From contig JADNRY010000362.1 in NCBI GenBank assembly GCA_015501585.1, positions 1 through 61,614 on the forward strand: a stretch of DNA of 61,614 bases. Direction: 5' to 3'. Made by a program: the position numbers and the translations under genes. The stretch comes from Rhodocollybia butyracea (taxonomy: Eukaryota > Basidiomycota > Agaricomycetes > Agaricales > Omphalotaceae). Shown piece after piece: positions 34,278 through 46,458 of the stretch. Each line of letters opens with the position of its first letter. The first letter of the stretch is position 1. The notes beneath the pieces were generated by a model, which saw only the letters and a program-made list of their open reading frames with translations, was not told where the DNA came from and made no database searches.

Positions 34278-35109
34278 TGAGGGACTGTGGATTATGTTGA
34301 AAGACTTCAGCCGAAGAAGATATGATTATATATGGATGTACGGGGAGGGAAGGGAGAGGAAGGAACGTTATTACGCCCCAAAATCCAGGATGCAGACATT
34401 GCAGCCTAGTCTGCCTACCGCAACTACAACGCCGATAGCCGCACACAATTGATCGAACTTGAATACGAGACAGGTTGCATGCGCTTGCGTGTCATGTTTT
34501 TCTTCCCTGCTCATTACTATCCCTTTGCGAAATGAGATTCCCGAATGTATACCCACGTGCAAGCCTGCCTGTCGAAAAATGCGAAATTTTGTAGATCTCC
34601 ACTATCGCAGGTAATAGATTCAATGGTAATATAACTGTAGCATATTCGGCGCCCTTAAGCTGGTCATTTCATCAACCAGCCCGGCAGGATGGTTCATGGC
34701 GCGTGGACCCCAAACAGCAACCTCATCCGTCATGAAATCGCAGCATGTCAACACGTTGGTGGTGTGCCCATGCGTGTGTCGTGAGGTTTTATCTGAGAAA
34801 TATCTGCAATCATCTCTGTGAGGACTGAAAGTAAGTCTACTTACAGGCCCCGACAGTCTCCAAAGGGACAGATTTCCAGGATGCACATACCAATGCGGGA
34901 CGACACAGGCAGCTTAGGACTTAAACAGGTGGTCTTGATGGCCAAGTAACATGCTGACGTTGTGAGGCATCTGTATCAGTCGCCGATCCCAGGTAGTCAG
35001 CATATGTTGTCGTACATGCAGTGATCAAACACTGGACGGAATTTAAGGTCGATGCTCAAAGTCGGTCTGGCCATTAAACAAGAATTCAAGACACTTACTT
35101 TCCACCACA
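34278..35109. other. Intergenic; promoter block shared by the tandem GTPases
   Basis: No gene is seen. From about 34945 to 35075 the sequence (taacatgctgacgttgtgaggcatctg, then tcgatgctcaaagtc) is repeated in diverged form near 36515-36560 and 36780-36870, upstream of the next GTPase gene. Confidence 0.55.
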
Positions 35110-36267
35110 ATGTCCACTAAAGCCAGCCATAACTCAAACTCTGATGATAGTCTTCTCATAGCGTGCGTGTCTCCCACTTTCGAAACGAGGGGAGGGCGTT
35201 TACAGTTTATTGTTTACAGTGTAATGGGAAGCACCGGGACAGGAAAATCATCCGTGACGTTAAATTCCATGTTCTGTGTCCCTTCCGCTGACCTTTATCC
35301 ACTCGCAGTTCATCAGGACGATCTCAGGTGATCAGACAGTCAGGGTAGGCTCGAACCTACACTCGGAGACTTTGGACATCCAGCGTGTCGAGTTCACTGA
35401 GCGCAACAGCGGTCGCAAAGTGACCCTCGTTGACACGCCGGGCTTCGATGACTCTGATATTTCTGACACGGATATCTTGAAAATGATTACCAATTTCCTA
35501 CTGAACGAGTGAGTCAATGTTTCAATCCCAATCGTTGCACTTATGGTCAACGTTGATCAAGGTATGATACAAATCGGAAGCTTAATGGTCTCGTGTACTT
35601 CCAGAGGATCTCTGATCCCAGGTTTGGTGGCCAGAACAAGCGAAATCTCAGAATGTTCAAAAAACTCTGCGGTACCGATACGTACAAGAACACGGTGGTG
35701 CTTACCACCTTCTGGGACAAAGTCAACGAAGAGGAAGGTAATGAACGCGAGACACAAATGCACAACAACTTCTTCCATGAACTGGTTGTAGGAGGTGCTA
35801 CCTTTATGCGACATGGACCAGAATATCCTGCCACTGGTCAGAGGGTGATTGAACATATTTTTGACTTGTCCCCTGTGAATGCCCAGATTGCGAAAGAGAT
35901 GCGAGAGGAAGGGATGAAATTCGAGGATACGGCGGCTGGATCGATGCAGCGCGAAGAAGTAGATGCCCTCATTGCTGCGCACAAAGCAGAGGTGGCTAGG
36001 ATCAGAACAGAGATGAACCAGTTAAAGGACACCAACGAGGCGCGAATACGAGAGCTAGAGGAGGACAAAGAGGAGATGCAGAAGCAACTGAGGGTTTGGT
36101 TAAAAGAGAAGGCCAAGATAACGATCGGTTTGGACGGTGACAGCGAGAAAGCAAAGATAGAGCGCAAAGAAAAATTGCAGGAGCGCCAGAACCGGTCCTG
36201 GGGGAGAGGTCTGTCTGGCTTTGTCGCGTCGGCGGTCTCGTGGCTGGGAGGAACTGAGAGGAACTGA
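35110..36267 (+). CDS. AIG1-like P-loop GTPase, four exons, 330 aa
   Basis: Exons 35110-35162, 35220-35253, 35309-35508 and 35562-36267 join in frame (993 nt). The protein starts with a short leader ending NSDDSLLIA. P-loop VMGSTGTGKSSFIRTISG is split by the second intron after KSS. LVDTPGFDD lies near residue 68, VVLTTFWDKV near 141, then AGSMQREEVDALIAAH and a coiled coil (about 225-295: NEARIRELEEDKEEMQKQ). The tail SGFVASAVSWLGG is hydrophobic and could touch membranes. All GTPase boxes are intact, so it should bind GTP. Its neighbour at 36910 is a tandem duplicate, and the GTPase part of the kinase fusion at 29562 is also close. It may act alone or assemble on membranes as GIMAP/AIG1 proteins do; that is family inference. 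Confidence 0.9.
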
Positions 36268-36909
36268 AGGTTGCATATCGGATTGGTCCGAATTCATTAG
36301 CTCAAATTTGTGTGATATATTGTTTTATCTTCCGTTCTTGTCATCGTTCCATCAGCTATCCGGAAATACCCCATATACCCATACATTGTCCATCTCGGGA
36401 TTCAACCTCGAGTTGTCAACTGGTCCCAATATTGTCGCGATGAAGTTTTTTCACGCGCATACGCTCATGAGGGCAGTGAAGCACTAAGAGCTACAGGTTT
36501 CAGCTGTGCCTGATCGTTATCGCTTGAGTAACATGCTGGCGTCGTGAGGCATCTGAAATGTCCGGAATATTCCTCTGTAAGCTGACAGCTGGAAGCATGT
36601 CCGCACGTTCCAAGTCCTCAAAAAGCGAAGCATTGACCGGTTTCCCAGATACATTTGCCATTGTGGGCAGTTGTTCATTAATAGCGACATGTTTTTATTG
36701 TGCACTCGCCTGATCTTCGATCTTCGATGTAAACAACATGCAGATGTAGTGAGGTGTGAGGTATCTGAATAAATCGCAGGTCTATGACCGTCAGCGTATG
36801 TTATCATGCATGCGGCGATCGAGCACTGTTGGCAGCCTGGTTTATGAAATTTAAGGTGAATGCTCAAGTCAGTCTTACTATCTACTCACACATACTCCCT
36901 ACTACCGTA
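36268..36909. other. Intergenic; duplicated promoter block of the tandem GTPases
   Basis: No gene. Two segments resemble the upstream region of the previous GTPase: near 36525-36560 (taacatgctggcgtcgtgaggcatctg) and near 36740-36880 (gaggtatctg, tgctcaagtcagtctt). This supports tandem duplication of the gene with its promoter. Confidence 0.55.
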
Positions 36910-37990
36910 ATGTCGAACTCTGATGATAGCATTATCATAGCGTATGTGCTCTTCCTCGTGAAACAAACGGCTCACAGCTTCACATATGTTTATTATAGTG
37001 TAATGGGGACACTGGGTCGGGAAAATCATCCGTGACGTTAAATCCCTTATTCTATCTCACCTACGCTGACCTTTGTGCGCTCTCAGTTTATCAAGATGAT
37101 CTCGGGTGATGATACAGTCAAGGCCGGCTCGTCTCTACACTCGGAGACAGTGGACGTCCGGCGTGTCGACTTCACTGATCGCCGCAGTAGACGCAAGGTG
37201 ACCCTCGTTGACACGCCGGGCTTTGATGACTCTAAGGTTTCGGAAACGGATATCTTGAAAAAGATCACCAAATTCTTACTGAACGAGTGAGTTTTATTGA
37301 TTTAATCCCAATTTCTGCATTAATGGTCGACATTGATCAAGGTATGATGCCAATCGAAAGCTAAATGGTATCGTGTATCTCCAAAGAATCTCGGATCCCA
37401 GGTTCGGTGGCCAGAACAAGCGAACCCTTCGAATGTTCCAGAAACTCTGCGGTACCGATACGTACAGGAATATTGTCGTGGTTACCACGTTCTGGGACAA
37501 GGTCAGCGACCAGGAAGGCCAGGCACGAGAGTCACAAATGAAGTCCAGTTTCTTTCGGGAGCTTGTTGACAGAGGCGCTGCATTTATGCGACATACCCGG
37601 GATTTAGGCACAGCTCAGAAGGTGATCGACCATATTTTCACCTTGCACGAGCCTACGTTCCCCATGATTGTAAAGGAGATACGCGAAGACGGAAAGAATT
37701 TTATCGATACGGCAGCGGGGTCGATGCAGCGCGAAGAAGTGGATAAGCTCATCACAAAGCATAACGAAGATTTGGCTGCATTAGAAAAGGAGATGAAGGA
37801 GTTGAAGGCCGAAAATGCAACGCGGCTATGGGAGTTAGAGCAGGAGAGAGCAGAGATACGGATAAAACTGAAGGCTCAGGAGAACGAGAGGGAAGAACTA
37901 TCGAGAGGCTTGGATGATGACAGGGGCCGTGCTCAACCTTCTGTCGGCTTTGTCAGTACTTTAATGAGTGCATTCTCATGGAGGAAGTAG
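36910..37990 (+). CDS. AIG1-like P-loop GTPase, tandem paralogue with shifted splice donor, 305 aa
   Basis: The best model is 36910-36945, 36999-37031, 37087-37286, 37342-37990 (918 nt). Compared with the neighbour, exon 2 has lost one base in a G run (taatggggac). With the conserved donor (after GC at 36941) the P-loop would be out of frame. Using a donor 4 nt further on (after GCGTAT) restores it and gives MSNSDDSIIIAYCNGDTGSG, continuing KSSFIKMISG, with the GxxxxGKS motif intact. Later boxes are normal: LVDTPGFDDS, VVVTTFWDKV, AGSMQREEVDKLITKH, a coiled coil, and tail VGFVSTLMSAFSWRK. If the alternative donor is not used, the gene is a pseudogene; a base-calling error in the G run is the third option. 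Confidence 0.75.
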
Positions 37991-38869
37991 AGATGAGAAT
38001 AGGATAGGCTTGAAACTTTAGGTTTTGGCTCGGATGACCTACCATTTTTTTAATGAATATCGACATACCTATTCTCTTCGTCGTTTGATCCAATAAGTAT
38101 ATCCCTGCTTCCGTCACAGTGCGCAATAAGGCAAGCCTAAGAAGATAAGGATAGCCGAGGAAAATTATAGTAACTGATCTGTGGCGAAACATGCAACCAG
38201 ATATGAAGATGAGAACGTACGACTCGGAGCATAACGGCGTAGTGACGATACGTACTCAGCGTAATTCTTCCAATTCTTCCAACTTTCCAGATCCCTCCGT
38301 CCATTCGAGTACAGTTTGTGTACTGTGCATTCTTTGAGGTGGGATTTTCGATAAGGCTGTACTAGATCTTCGAGGCCATAGAGGTAACATGGATATATAC
38401 ATCAGGTTGGCCACGGCCACACATAGTACTCACTTTGGTCAGCAACATCTAGTGTATTCTCAGATAACTAGACGCGTCTGGTAACTAAAGAAATGAGTTA
38501 TGACCGATTACATATTCTGTTCTCGCGAGCACGTGATGTGTCCGGTGTATGGGAGGGCAAGGGCAAGTGAGGGTAACCGATTTTCTGCTGGGAGGTGATT
38601 GATCTCGAGCGTTAAAGTGATCTCCGAGACGTCCGAGGGCCGCACCTTTCCCGCGCTCGAAATCGAAATCTTCTGGGCGCTTCCTTCTTTTCGCTTGATC
38701 TATCAGGTGCACAAAACGAATTATCTACGTCCAATTCGTGCACTCTCTTACAACTGTCAGCTCAAGCCCGGCTGATTATCAAAAATGGTATAAATTTAAT
38801 GCTAGGATGCTCGCGCTCAGTCTTTTGATTCAGACTCCTAGTCAACTCCTAGTCAACCATGGCCTCTTT
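37991..38869. other. Intergenic, no gene seen
   Basis: It holds only short chance ORFs. The two neighbouring features are the GTPase and the inverted repeat copy. Confidence 0.5.
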
Positions 38870-39490
38870 TCGAATAGACACCGTTTTCTCATACATGATG
38901 CATGATTACCGGTGCACCGTCGCTAGCGCTCACCGTCACCATCTAGCCACATCCATTCCGAAAATCGCTGCAATCTCCTCTCAAAACCTACTTCTCACAT
39001 CGGTAAGCTTGGCTTTGCCTCAGCCTGCACTGGCGCAGGCTTCCTTATCTACCGCCCCGTAACATCCATCCGCTCTCCTTCTGCTCGCCTTAGCCTCTTC
39101 AAAACACCGCACGTCCTTCCCGTTGTTCCTCTTCATCACTAAAGAGCTGCGCGTATTTGTAACATAAGCAAAGTCATTCGGCGTAGTGGTAGGCTGTAGC
39201 AATCAAGTTTGTCGTTGTCAACTCTAGGCACATGTGCGACGGACAAGGGAAGACGGTTAGTTGTTACTGGAGACGTCCGCTGGTTCTAGTAAGCTTCTTT
39301 CTCAATTCCTTTTTCTTCCCTGGTCGTCTTCCCAGTTACCGTTTCTCCTCATCGGAATTCAAAACCACCACAGGAACGGACCGAGTAAGTTGCTCGTGTC
39401 ACCACCATTCCAACCACTCTTCATATTCATCCCATTCGGAGTCACGCGCGAAGGAACATTAAGTAACGTGGATTCGAGGCGCGGTCAGGA
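38870..39490 (-). pseudogene. Composite repeat copy 6: short, inverted fragment
   Basis: Read on the minus strand, 39480-39200 gives the GEKKG/LLSPF-type block (ccgatgaggagaaacggtaactgggaagacg), and 39170-38880 gives a diverged CxxC-tail (gttttgaagaggctaaggcg) and gattgcagcgattttcgg, which match copy 2 near 6930-7060. It is the only copy on this strand and only the 3'-end module is present. Confidence 0.6.
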
Positions 39491-40135
39491 CGCTGAGTTT
39501 CTTTTAGGGTTTGGATCGTGAATTGTGTTTGTGTTTGTGGTACGGGTGTCACCATTGGGGATGGGCAATACAGAAGTTAGGCGGGGAAGAGCTTTAATCT
39601 TGTAGCTTCAAACTCCCAGTCCCCTGAGCCCTCTGATTTAACACAGAGCTTTTCAATACACTTGGAAAATGAAATACCTCTTCCACAGCACTATTTAATA
39701 TCAGTAGATAGGCTTCGCTTCTGATAAGGCTTGGCAACTCCTAACTTGTCAGTTGAGTAACTGAGTTCTCGTGTCTCTGCTACATTGCATCTGAGCATTG
39801 GCTGAAATGGAGTGAGGCTGACACAGATGCAATGGAGAGCAAGCAGTGAAGCATTGAAGATCCAGCTTGATATCTGAAGATTCTGTCTAAGTAAGAGCTT
39901 AAAATCATAGCACGAGAGTCCACTGTCCGGGGATGTATACGGAGATAGATAAATGTCAGATGGCAGGACTCAAGAGGCATCAGTGGTTGTACACATACAG
40001 ATAGTTACAATACAAAGTGTTCCATAGATAAGTATGCGGTATATATAGTGACTGTTCCACAGTTACTTAGTTCATTGAAGTATAACAAATCAGATAACTT
40101 TATTCATCCACAAGTTCATCATTTTAGTTCATGAA
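39491..40135. other. Intergenic, no gene seen
   Basis: Nothing recognised; it separates the repeat-rich island from the membrane-protein genes. Confidence 0.5.
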
Positions 40136-41512
40136 TCATAATAAGTATTCCAAGTCGGTAGTCTCCACGCCCATTTCAGGTGATGGTGCCCTACGAATCA
40201 AAATCGCAACAGTGACTGGATAAAATGCCTAGATGAACCAATAAGGATTAGAAGATCAATTTTAATTAGAAATATGTAGCATTGAGTTCCCTCACAGTTG
40301 CAAAAATCATGATATCACTTGCATAGTTCTTTTCAGGTTGTGCATTCACATCGGGGCCTGACAACGGGAACTTCATGTCTACACTTCGATCAAAACCCTT
40401 CCAAGATCTACCCTGGGTTGTTGGAAAGAGCACAGTGCATAAAAGCTGTACTGCACAGAAGATGGCCCCAGATTCAGCAAGGAGCAGTAAAATCCTAAGG
40501 CCATGAGTTCTTTTGTAGATTGCAGCCTCTTTCATTGACTTATGATGAGCCCTGATAAACTGGGTAAGAATCTGCTAGCTAGAAATAGAAATAGTAGGCT
40601 TACCATGCTTTCCATCCAATCGAAATTGTTGCAACTACATTGACTAGGAAGGAAATTGATATTGAGACTAAATCCAACACGCCGGAATAATTGACGATTA
40701 GATTGATTATGCCTGATAGATTGGTAGGATTGAAGGAGACCTCTGCTTGGTCATTCTCCATAAAAAAAATAGAAGAATCCATCAGCAATGCAATCAAGAA
40801 CGTTGATGACTATGAACTTCAAACTAAGTATCAATTCAACTTCCAAAGCAGTGAGTATACTGACTTATATTAATCACTGTAATCAACGCAAGGATAGTCT
40901 TCCAAAAGCGATTGCGCGATATTAAAATCCAGGCTCTCCAAACTACAATCAGGTCACTGACAAGAAGCTAAATTTCTGGGTTGAGTGCGATAGTTCTGTC
41001 TTAATGTGGTTTTTTGACATCTCACCGTGATTGTCACAGGAATGGCTTCAAGGATTCCTTCGAACGGCCCCGCCGAGAATTCAGCGTCAACTACATTAGA
41101 GCATGCCAAAGGGACTGTGCACTTCAAGCTAAGGCCTCCTGGACGACCAATAACGTTCGTGGTATTTGCAATATTCCAGGTAAACGATATGAAAACCAAA
41201 ATCAAGCCAACGAGGAGCCAGACTTTACGTTTTTCTGGGGAGAACCTTGGAGAATGGGTAGATATTGAAACGGTGTATCTCGACGAACACTGGATACTCA
41301 TACATCATTGGCCAAATTGCAATGCATGTTCCCAGCACAAACATTCCTTGAATAAGCAATGAAGATTAGCTAGTATTTAGACTCTAGCAATGTTGGATTA
41401 GCGACACACCATACACAACCATTATCAGTACCAACTGTAAAAGGATCAAAAGGAAGGGTTTACCACCCCAGACAGCAGTGCTGATGCCCCCCGGGTAGTA
41501 GGCTCTGTCCAT
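40136..41512 (-). pseudogene. Basidiomycete 7-TM membrane protein, copy A, with frameshift
   Basis: The start is ATG at 41512 (MDRAYYPGGIST) and the stop is at 40136 (after TTDLEYLL). Exons, joined by short introns, spell about seven membrane segments: LLILLQLVLIMVVYGMFVLG, VWLLVGLILVFISFTWNIAN, then LLVSDLIVVWRAWILISRNR, FWKTILALITVINI, SGVLDLVSISISFLVNVVA, ILLLLAESGAIFCAVQLLC and FYPVTVAILIRRAPSPEM. The loop motif VVWRAW and the last helix followed by RAPSPEM are typical of a large basidiomycete family of unknown function. In the exon near 40760 a run of eight T after TTCTTCTA gives one base too many relative to copies B and C, moving the frame. It may be a real pseudogene or a sequencing error in the homopolymer; otherwise the gene is collinear. 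Confidence 0.8.
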
Positions 41513-42330
41513 AGTGGTTACTTATGTGGATGGAGTCCCAACTTGAACTTGAGCTCTTATATATGACTTCAAGTTAATAAGAATAGCACGAGTGACGAGA
41601 GTCAGAACAGCTTGGATCAGTGGCGCCGACTCGGATATCAGATCATACCTCGCAGTGCTTTGACTCCTGGATAGTTGAACTATCTGGGAAGCTCGGGACC
41701 GTTAAGATGGAGTAGCCGTCACCTGCGAGCAAATGTTGGTGGGTCGTGGATCGTGAAAGGAGAATATCGCAAACCATGGCGAGTTTGTGTTGTGGCCTCG
41801 AAGGTCCGGCCACATGAATATCGTCCTGCCTATGTACCTTGCCTTGTACATCACTAATCGAATATCGCACTTAAAGTGTATACGTATACAGCTGTGTTTT
41901 TCAATCTACGTTTTTCAATCTCCGTTAGATGTAGGATTCTTCGCAATGCCAATCTTGATATCAAAAAGTACTGAGACTAATAGAGTTCAGGATGTTTCTT
42001 GGACGACGAAGTTTTTGCTGATCGGATCACGAGCGGTGGTTGAAATTCGATCAATAGAAAGTTGATGCCCGTCTATCTGGATTAATTCGGATATTCGTTC
42101 CCTTCAAGCTTCTCCCTCCCAAATCTCACCGCCATGCTGGCGACGTCAATCTATCCGTTTCAGATTGTGTCAACTTGAACTTGAAAGATGAAGAAAATAA
42201 AGTGATGTTTTTTATCGAGATGTTGTCTTGGAGATGCGCAAGAGATGCAGCTGGCAAACAAGTGGCCTGAACCTCTTCCGATTCCTTTTATTCTCGACCT
42301 CGCCTTCACCGTGAAGTTAATGCTATGTTC
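41513..42330. other. Upstream flank of copy A, duplicated at copies B and C
   Basis: There is no gene. Segments such as gtttcagattgtgtcaacttg (near 42158) and atcgagatgttgtcttggagatg (near 42214) recur near 48869/48914 and 51132/51178, in front of the other two membrane-protein genes. Confidence 0.65.
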
Positions 42331-43707
42331 ATTGGCAGCATCCATTTAGTCTCATCGTTCTCACATCAAAACCCAACTTGCATCTCTCGCCTAAAGTTTG
42401 TGCAGCTCGAATTCTGGACATTTTTCACTGGCACAGAACGTCCACTTTTCCCCTGCAGATTGAATGGTCAGAACCTATGTAATAATAGATCTGTTCTTGT
42501 CGATTCCAATTTGCCGTACCTCCAAGATTTCTTCAACCAAGATTCCCTGTTGTCGTCCGATTCGTTCGTCGTATGCTATCGATGAGCTTACTACGCTGAA
42601 TCAATGCTCTTAACGTTCTATGCGTTTCCCTCTAGCCTTATTACCCACCTCCTTTCAAATCTCCTTTTCATCACGTTTACCCATCTGCATCGTCAGTGCG
42701 TTAAATCCTCCGACGGAGAACCGATCACGACACCTATCGACAAGGAATTGACAAAACAGGGGAAAATGATGGAACTGCCTTTATCGTGTTCCGTGTTCAT
42801 TTCCACTGCCTGTCAATTCAATCTTTCTCTGTGCCGAAATGCGAAGCTCTCCTCTCTTTCATTTTTGTCTAAGGACGGATACTTGTCAGTCGTGTGGTCC
42901 GAACATGTCTGCAATACGTACGGACATCGGGGGTCGCTGGTAAACTGCTGTGTGTTTTCTCCACCGCTTTGGATCATTTTGCCTTGCAGCATCTCCACTC
43001 AAACTTCTTTGGTGGACCGCCGATCTTGTCTACTTATATATGAGGTTGGGGGTGGGACTGATATCCAAAGATAGAATGCATCTTGTGAACTTTGACTCAA
43101 GGGTCCGAGGGGATAAGCGTACGCCACACTTAGCAGCGATGTGGAACGCTAGCTAAGCACGGTGTACCGCCGTACGATCTCTTTCGGTCTCGAAGATTCA
43201 AGCGTATTTTGATCATTTCAGTCTTTTCGTTCCTTCCCCCAAGCGGTCATCGAACGAACTAGCCTTCTGATTGGACGAGCAAACGCGTAACCTTGATGGA
43301 AAAACAAGCACGGCCGCAATGTCCGACTTTGACCGGCCAAAGCGTGTAGTGACATCATGACGTAGACAGGACCTCCGACTTCGCTTGTCCACTCTGTAAC
43401 TCTTCATTACCTGGAGCCATATGCTCCATGTGAGTAAAGCTCTATTCGCCTCGCTTCTCCCACCTCCCAGTCTTCGTTTAACTCACCTCTCGGTCTCAGC
43501 TGATAGATTATCTCTTCCAGCCTCGGGCTATTATTCATTGAATATGTTGTCTTTATTCTTCTATGGCCCGCGGTGCAATAAACCACAAGATACCCCTAAC
43601 GAAACCCGGGCCAAGTAATCCCACCATGACCTAATTTTAAAGCATAAAAATCGTCTAATACCTGAGTCCTACCCTTCTCAAATCTTTTCTTTCCTTTGAC
43701 AGTCGAG
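42331..43707. other. Intergenic with unsupported ORFs; promoter of the MFS gene
   Basis: Two open frames (about 86 codons at 42325 and 157 codons at 42604-43074) are hydrophobic in patches but have no family signature or intron pattern. The last 100 bases before 43708 include a pyrimidine-rich stretch and are the likely MFS promoter. Confidence 0.4.
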
Positions 43708-46458
43708 ATGACTTCTACACCAACAAGCAGCGACAGAGGAGAAATATCAATGAAGGAGCACGCGAAATTGGAAACGAATTTTACGGACGAGTATCCCATT
43801 CCAGCAGAGGGAACTCCAGAACGAATATCCGCAGAGCGGAAACTAGTCCGAAAACTTGATACAAGGGTTATGCCTACAATTATTTTGATATACATCATGA
43901 ACTACATCGATGTGAGCTCGATACTCCGCTACGCGAGATAGATTTTGATTTTCCTTTCCCCCAGCGAATCGCCGTTACTACGGCGCGCTTGAAGGGCCTA
44001 GAAGAGGATCTTGGACTTTCAGGTGCGTTGACGTACTGGAGTAAGGTTGGTACTTGCTCACCGCCAAGTTCAGACTTGCGATATAATGTCGTCCTATCCA
44101 TTTTATACGTCTCTTACTGTCCGGCACAAATTCCCTCTAATATGGTGCGTTCCACTTGCCAGTTCTCAAAAAAATCCCCACTCAATCATTTCCCAGGTAT
44201 TGAATTGGATAACAAGGTTTGAATTGGGTTTTACCTTCCATGTATTCGGTTAATCATGATATCATCTTAAGGCCCTCCTTGTAATTACCTGCATCACTCA
44301 GTGCGACACGCCGCGCATACTAATCCATTTTTCTTCATAAAGGTATATTGGCTTGAATGTCGTAGCCTGGGGTCTTCTCAGTACTCTAACCGGAGTACGA
44401 TACAACCCATGATTCATTTTGTGCAGCGTATTGATCTATTTACTCAGGTGACGAAATCATATGGTGGTATTCTCACTACTCGCATCTTGATTGGTATACC
44501 GGAGGTATGTAAATCTCTCAGGCCTCGAACATGATGTTCAAAGTAAAGACTGTTTGGTCGTAGTGTGCATTCTACCCTGGCGGTAAGCTTTACTACCCCA
44601 TTCCGCTCGATATCTTTCCGACGTTGATATTCAGCTATATACCTCTTATCACGCTGGTACACGAAAAAGGTGACTTCCCCCGGTGAGTATAAGACTCTTG
44701 GACCTGCTCACGATTTTGCTTCAGGAGTTGGGTTTCAGATCAGCTATCCTTTTTGGAGGCCTTCTTATCTCAACTGCTTTTGGTTCGGTAGGGTCCAAGC
44801 GTTCTGGGGTGTCGAACACAAATTGATTCAGTCCCTTCCTAGCTCATAGCCGCTGGCATTCTTTCTAATATGGAAGGAACACTCGGTATTCGCGCTTGGA
44901 GGTGGTGCGTTCCTTTGATGTATTCAGTATTCAGAATTAGTACTTATCCCAGTTAAAGGCTGTTCTTCATTGAGGTATGGGAGGTATTCCAGCTAGATAC
45001 TACCTGTCAATTAATGAGAATCGACATTAGGGCGCAATAACGATGTTTATAGGCTTGAACTCAATGTTTGTGGGCCGTCTCTTCACTTGTGTTTTTCTAA
45101 TGCCCTAGTACTTACAGGTGGTTGCTGCCGGACTATGTACGCAGAAATCCCCTTGTTCAAGTTCTTCATTGACCGGAAAATATATGTGTATTATCCATTA
45201 GCCTGCAAACACACGATGGATGTCTCCTCAAGAGCGTCGACTGGCTCAAGTACGCCTCGCAGATGATGCAGGTGAAGCTGATCAAGACACTCTTGGCGAT
45301 TCGTAAGTCCTTTCTCCGAGTCTAGTAACCGCCAAAGGATTCGACGCTGATCTCAAGTTGGCAGGCCTCTCAAAGGTCTCATCATGGCAGTAAAGGATCC
45401 CAAAGTCTGGGTCTTTTCAATTATGTTTGCTGCACAAGCACTCGGATTGAGTTTCATAAATTTCTTCCCTACGTCAGCTTATATGCTCGTTGTTCTACAT
45501 CTCTCATATCTAATCTTGGAATTCTCTTAGATTGACTTCCACACTTGGGTTCGATACTACAATCTCACTGTTACTTGTTGCGTAAGCAAAGTCTTTCCCG
45601 CGTTTTTATTTGGTTTTTATCCATTCGCTGAATCCACTTAGACCCCCGTTTATACTCGCAACCATCGTTTGTTGCCTGAATGCATGGCATGCAGGTATGT
45701 CTTCTGAGTTAACCTCAATTCACAGACTCTTAAACTTGGAGTTAGACCGAACTGGGGAGAGATTTTTCCATCAAAGCGGGTGGAATTGGGCAGTTTGTAT
45801 CGGATTCATCATCTCTCTCTCCACTGATAACAATGCGGCGCGATATGTGTCGATGTTCTTAATGGGCTGTGGATACGTCGGTTCGTATATTAGAAGCTTG
45901 ATTCAATGTGTGATCTGACCGACTCTCACAGGTTACTCGTTGACCCTTGTCTGGGTTTCTAACACCATCCCTCGCCCACCTGCGTCAGTTAATGACTACA
46001 TAAAACTAACTGTTCACTTCTGATAAACCCCTAAACTCACAGTAAACGAGCTGCAACCGTTGGTATCGTGAACGGTATTGGGAACCTAGGCTTTTTGTGT
46101 GTAAAAGTACAGTGTTGATTTCCATTCATCTGACATTCGCTTTAGGATGGGCTCATACACCTGGAAAGCTGAATGGGGTCCAGACTATCACCAGTCCATG
46201 ATCATATCCCTTGTTTGTTTAGTTTTCTCCACCTCGTTATCTTTCCGTGAGTTGAGAGTTATCCTCCAACGTATCTTACCGAATTATTTTTCAGTGCTTC
46301 GGCAATGGATCATCCGCGATAACAAGAAATTAGATGAAGATGAGAAGGCAGCCCTGAATGGACTAAACAATGCCAGAGTTGAAGAAGCTGCCCGTCTCGA
46401 AGGTATCACCTTGGAACAAGCGATGCACAGGAGAAAAGGATTCCGTTATTTGTACTGA
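43708..46458 (+). CDS. MFS transporter, allantoate/nicotinate permease (Dal5/Tna1) type
   Basis: The first exon is 43708-43911 and the second starts at 43965; about fifteen small exons follow. The joined protein reads as an anion:cation symporter: KLVRKLDTRVMPTIILIYIM then NYIDRIAVTTARLKGLEEDL, YNVVLSILYVSYCPAQIPSN, VVAWGLLSTLTG, TKSYGGILTTRILIGIPE, FYPGALYLLSRWYTKKE or similar, LLPDYPENTRWMSPQER or similar, KDPKVWVFSIMFAAQALGLS, SGWNWAVCIGFIISLSTDNN, CGYVGYSLTLVWVSNTIPRP, KRAATVGIVNGIGNLGFLMG, and the cytosolic tail RRKGFRYLY. The conserved WNW, NYIDR and RAATVGI positions fit this family. The ATG at 43708 precedes the usual hydrophilic N-terminus. Substrate is likely a small carboxylate (allantoate, nicotinate, pantothenate class) but cannot be told from sequence. 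I found no frame break in the exons I traced. Confidence 0.88.

Noticed and set aside
42604..43074. Plus-strand open frame of about 157 codons upstream of the MFS gene
   Set aside because: Composition looks like translated non-coding DNA and no conserved motif is visible.
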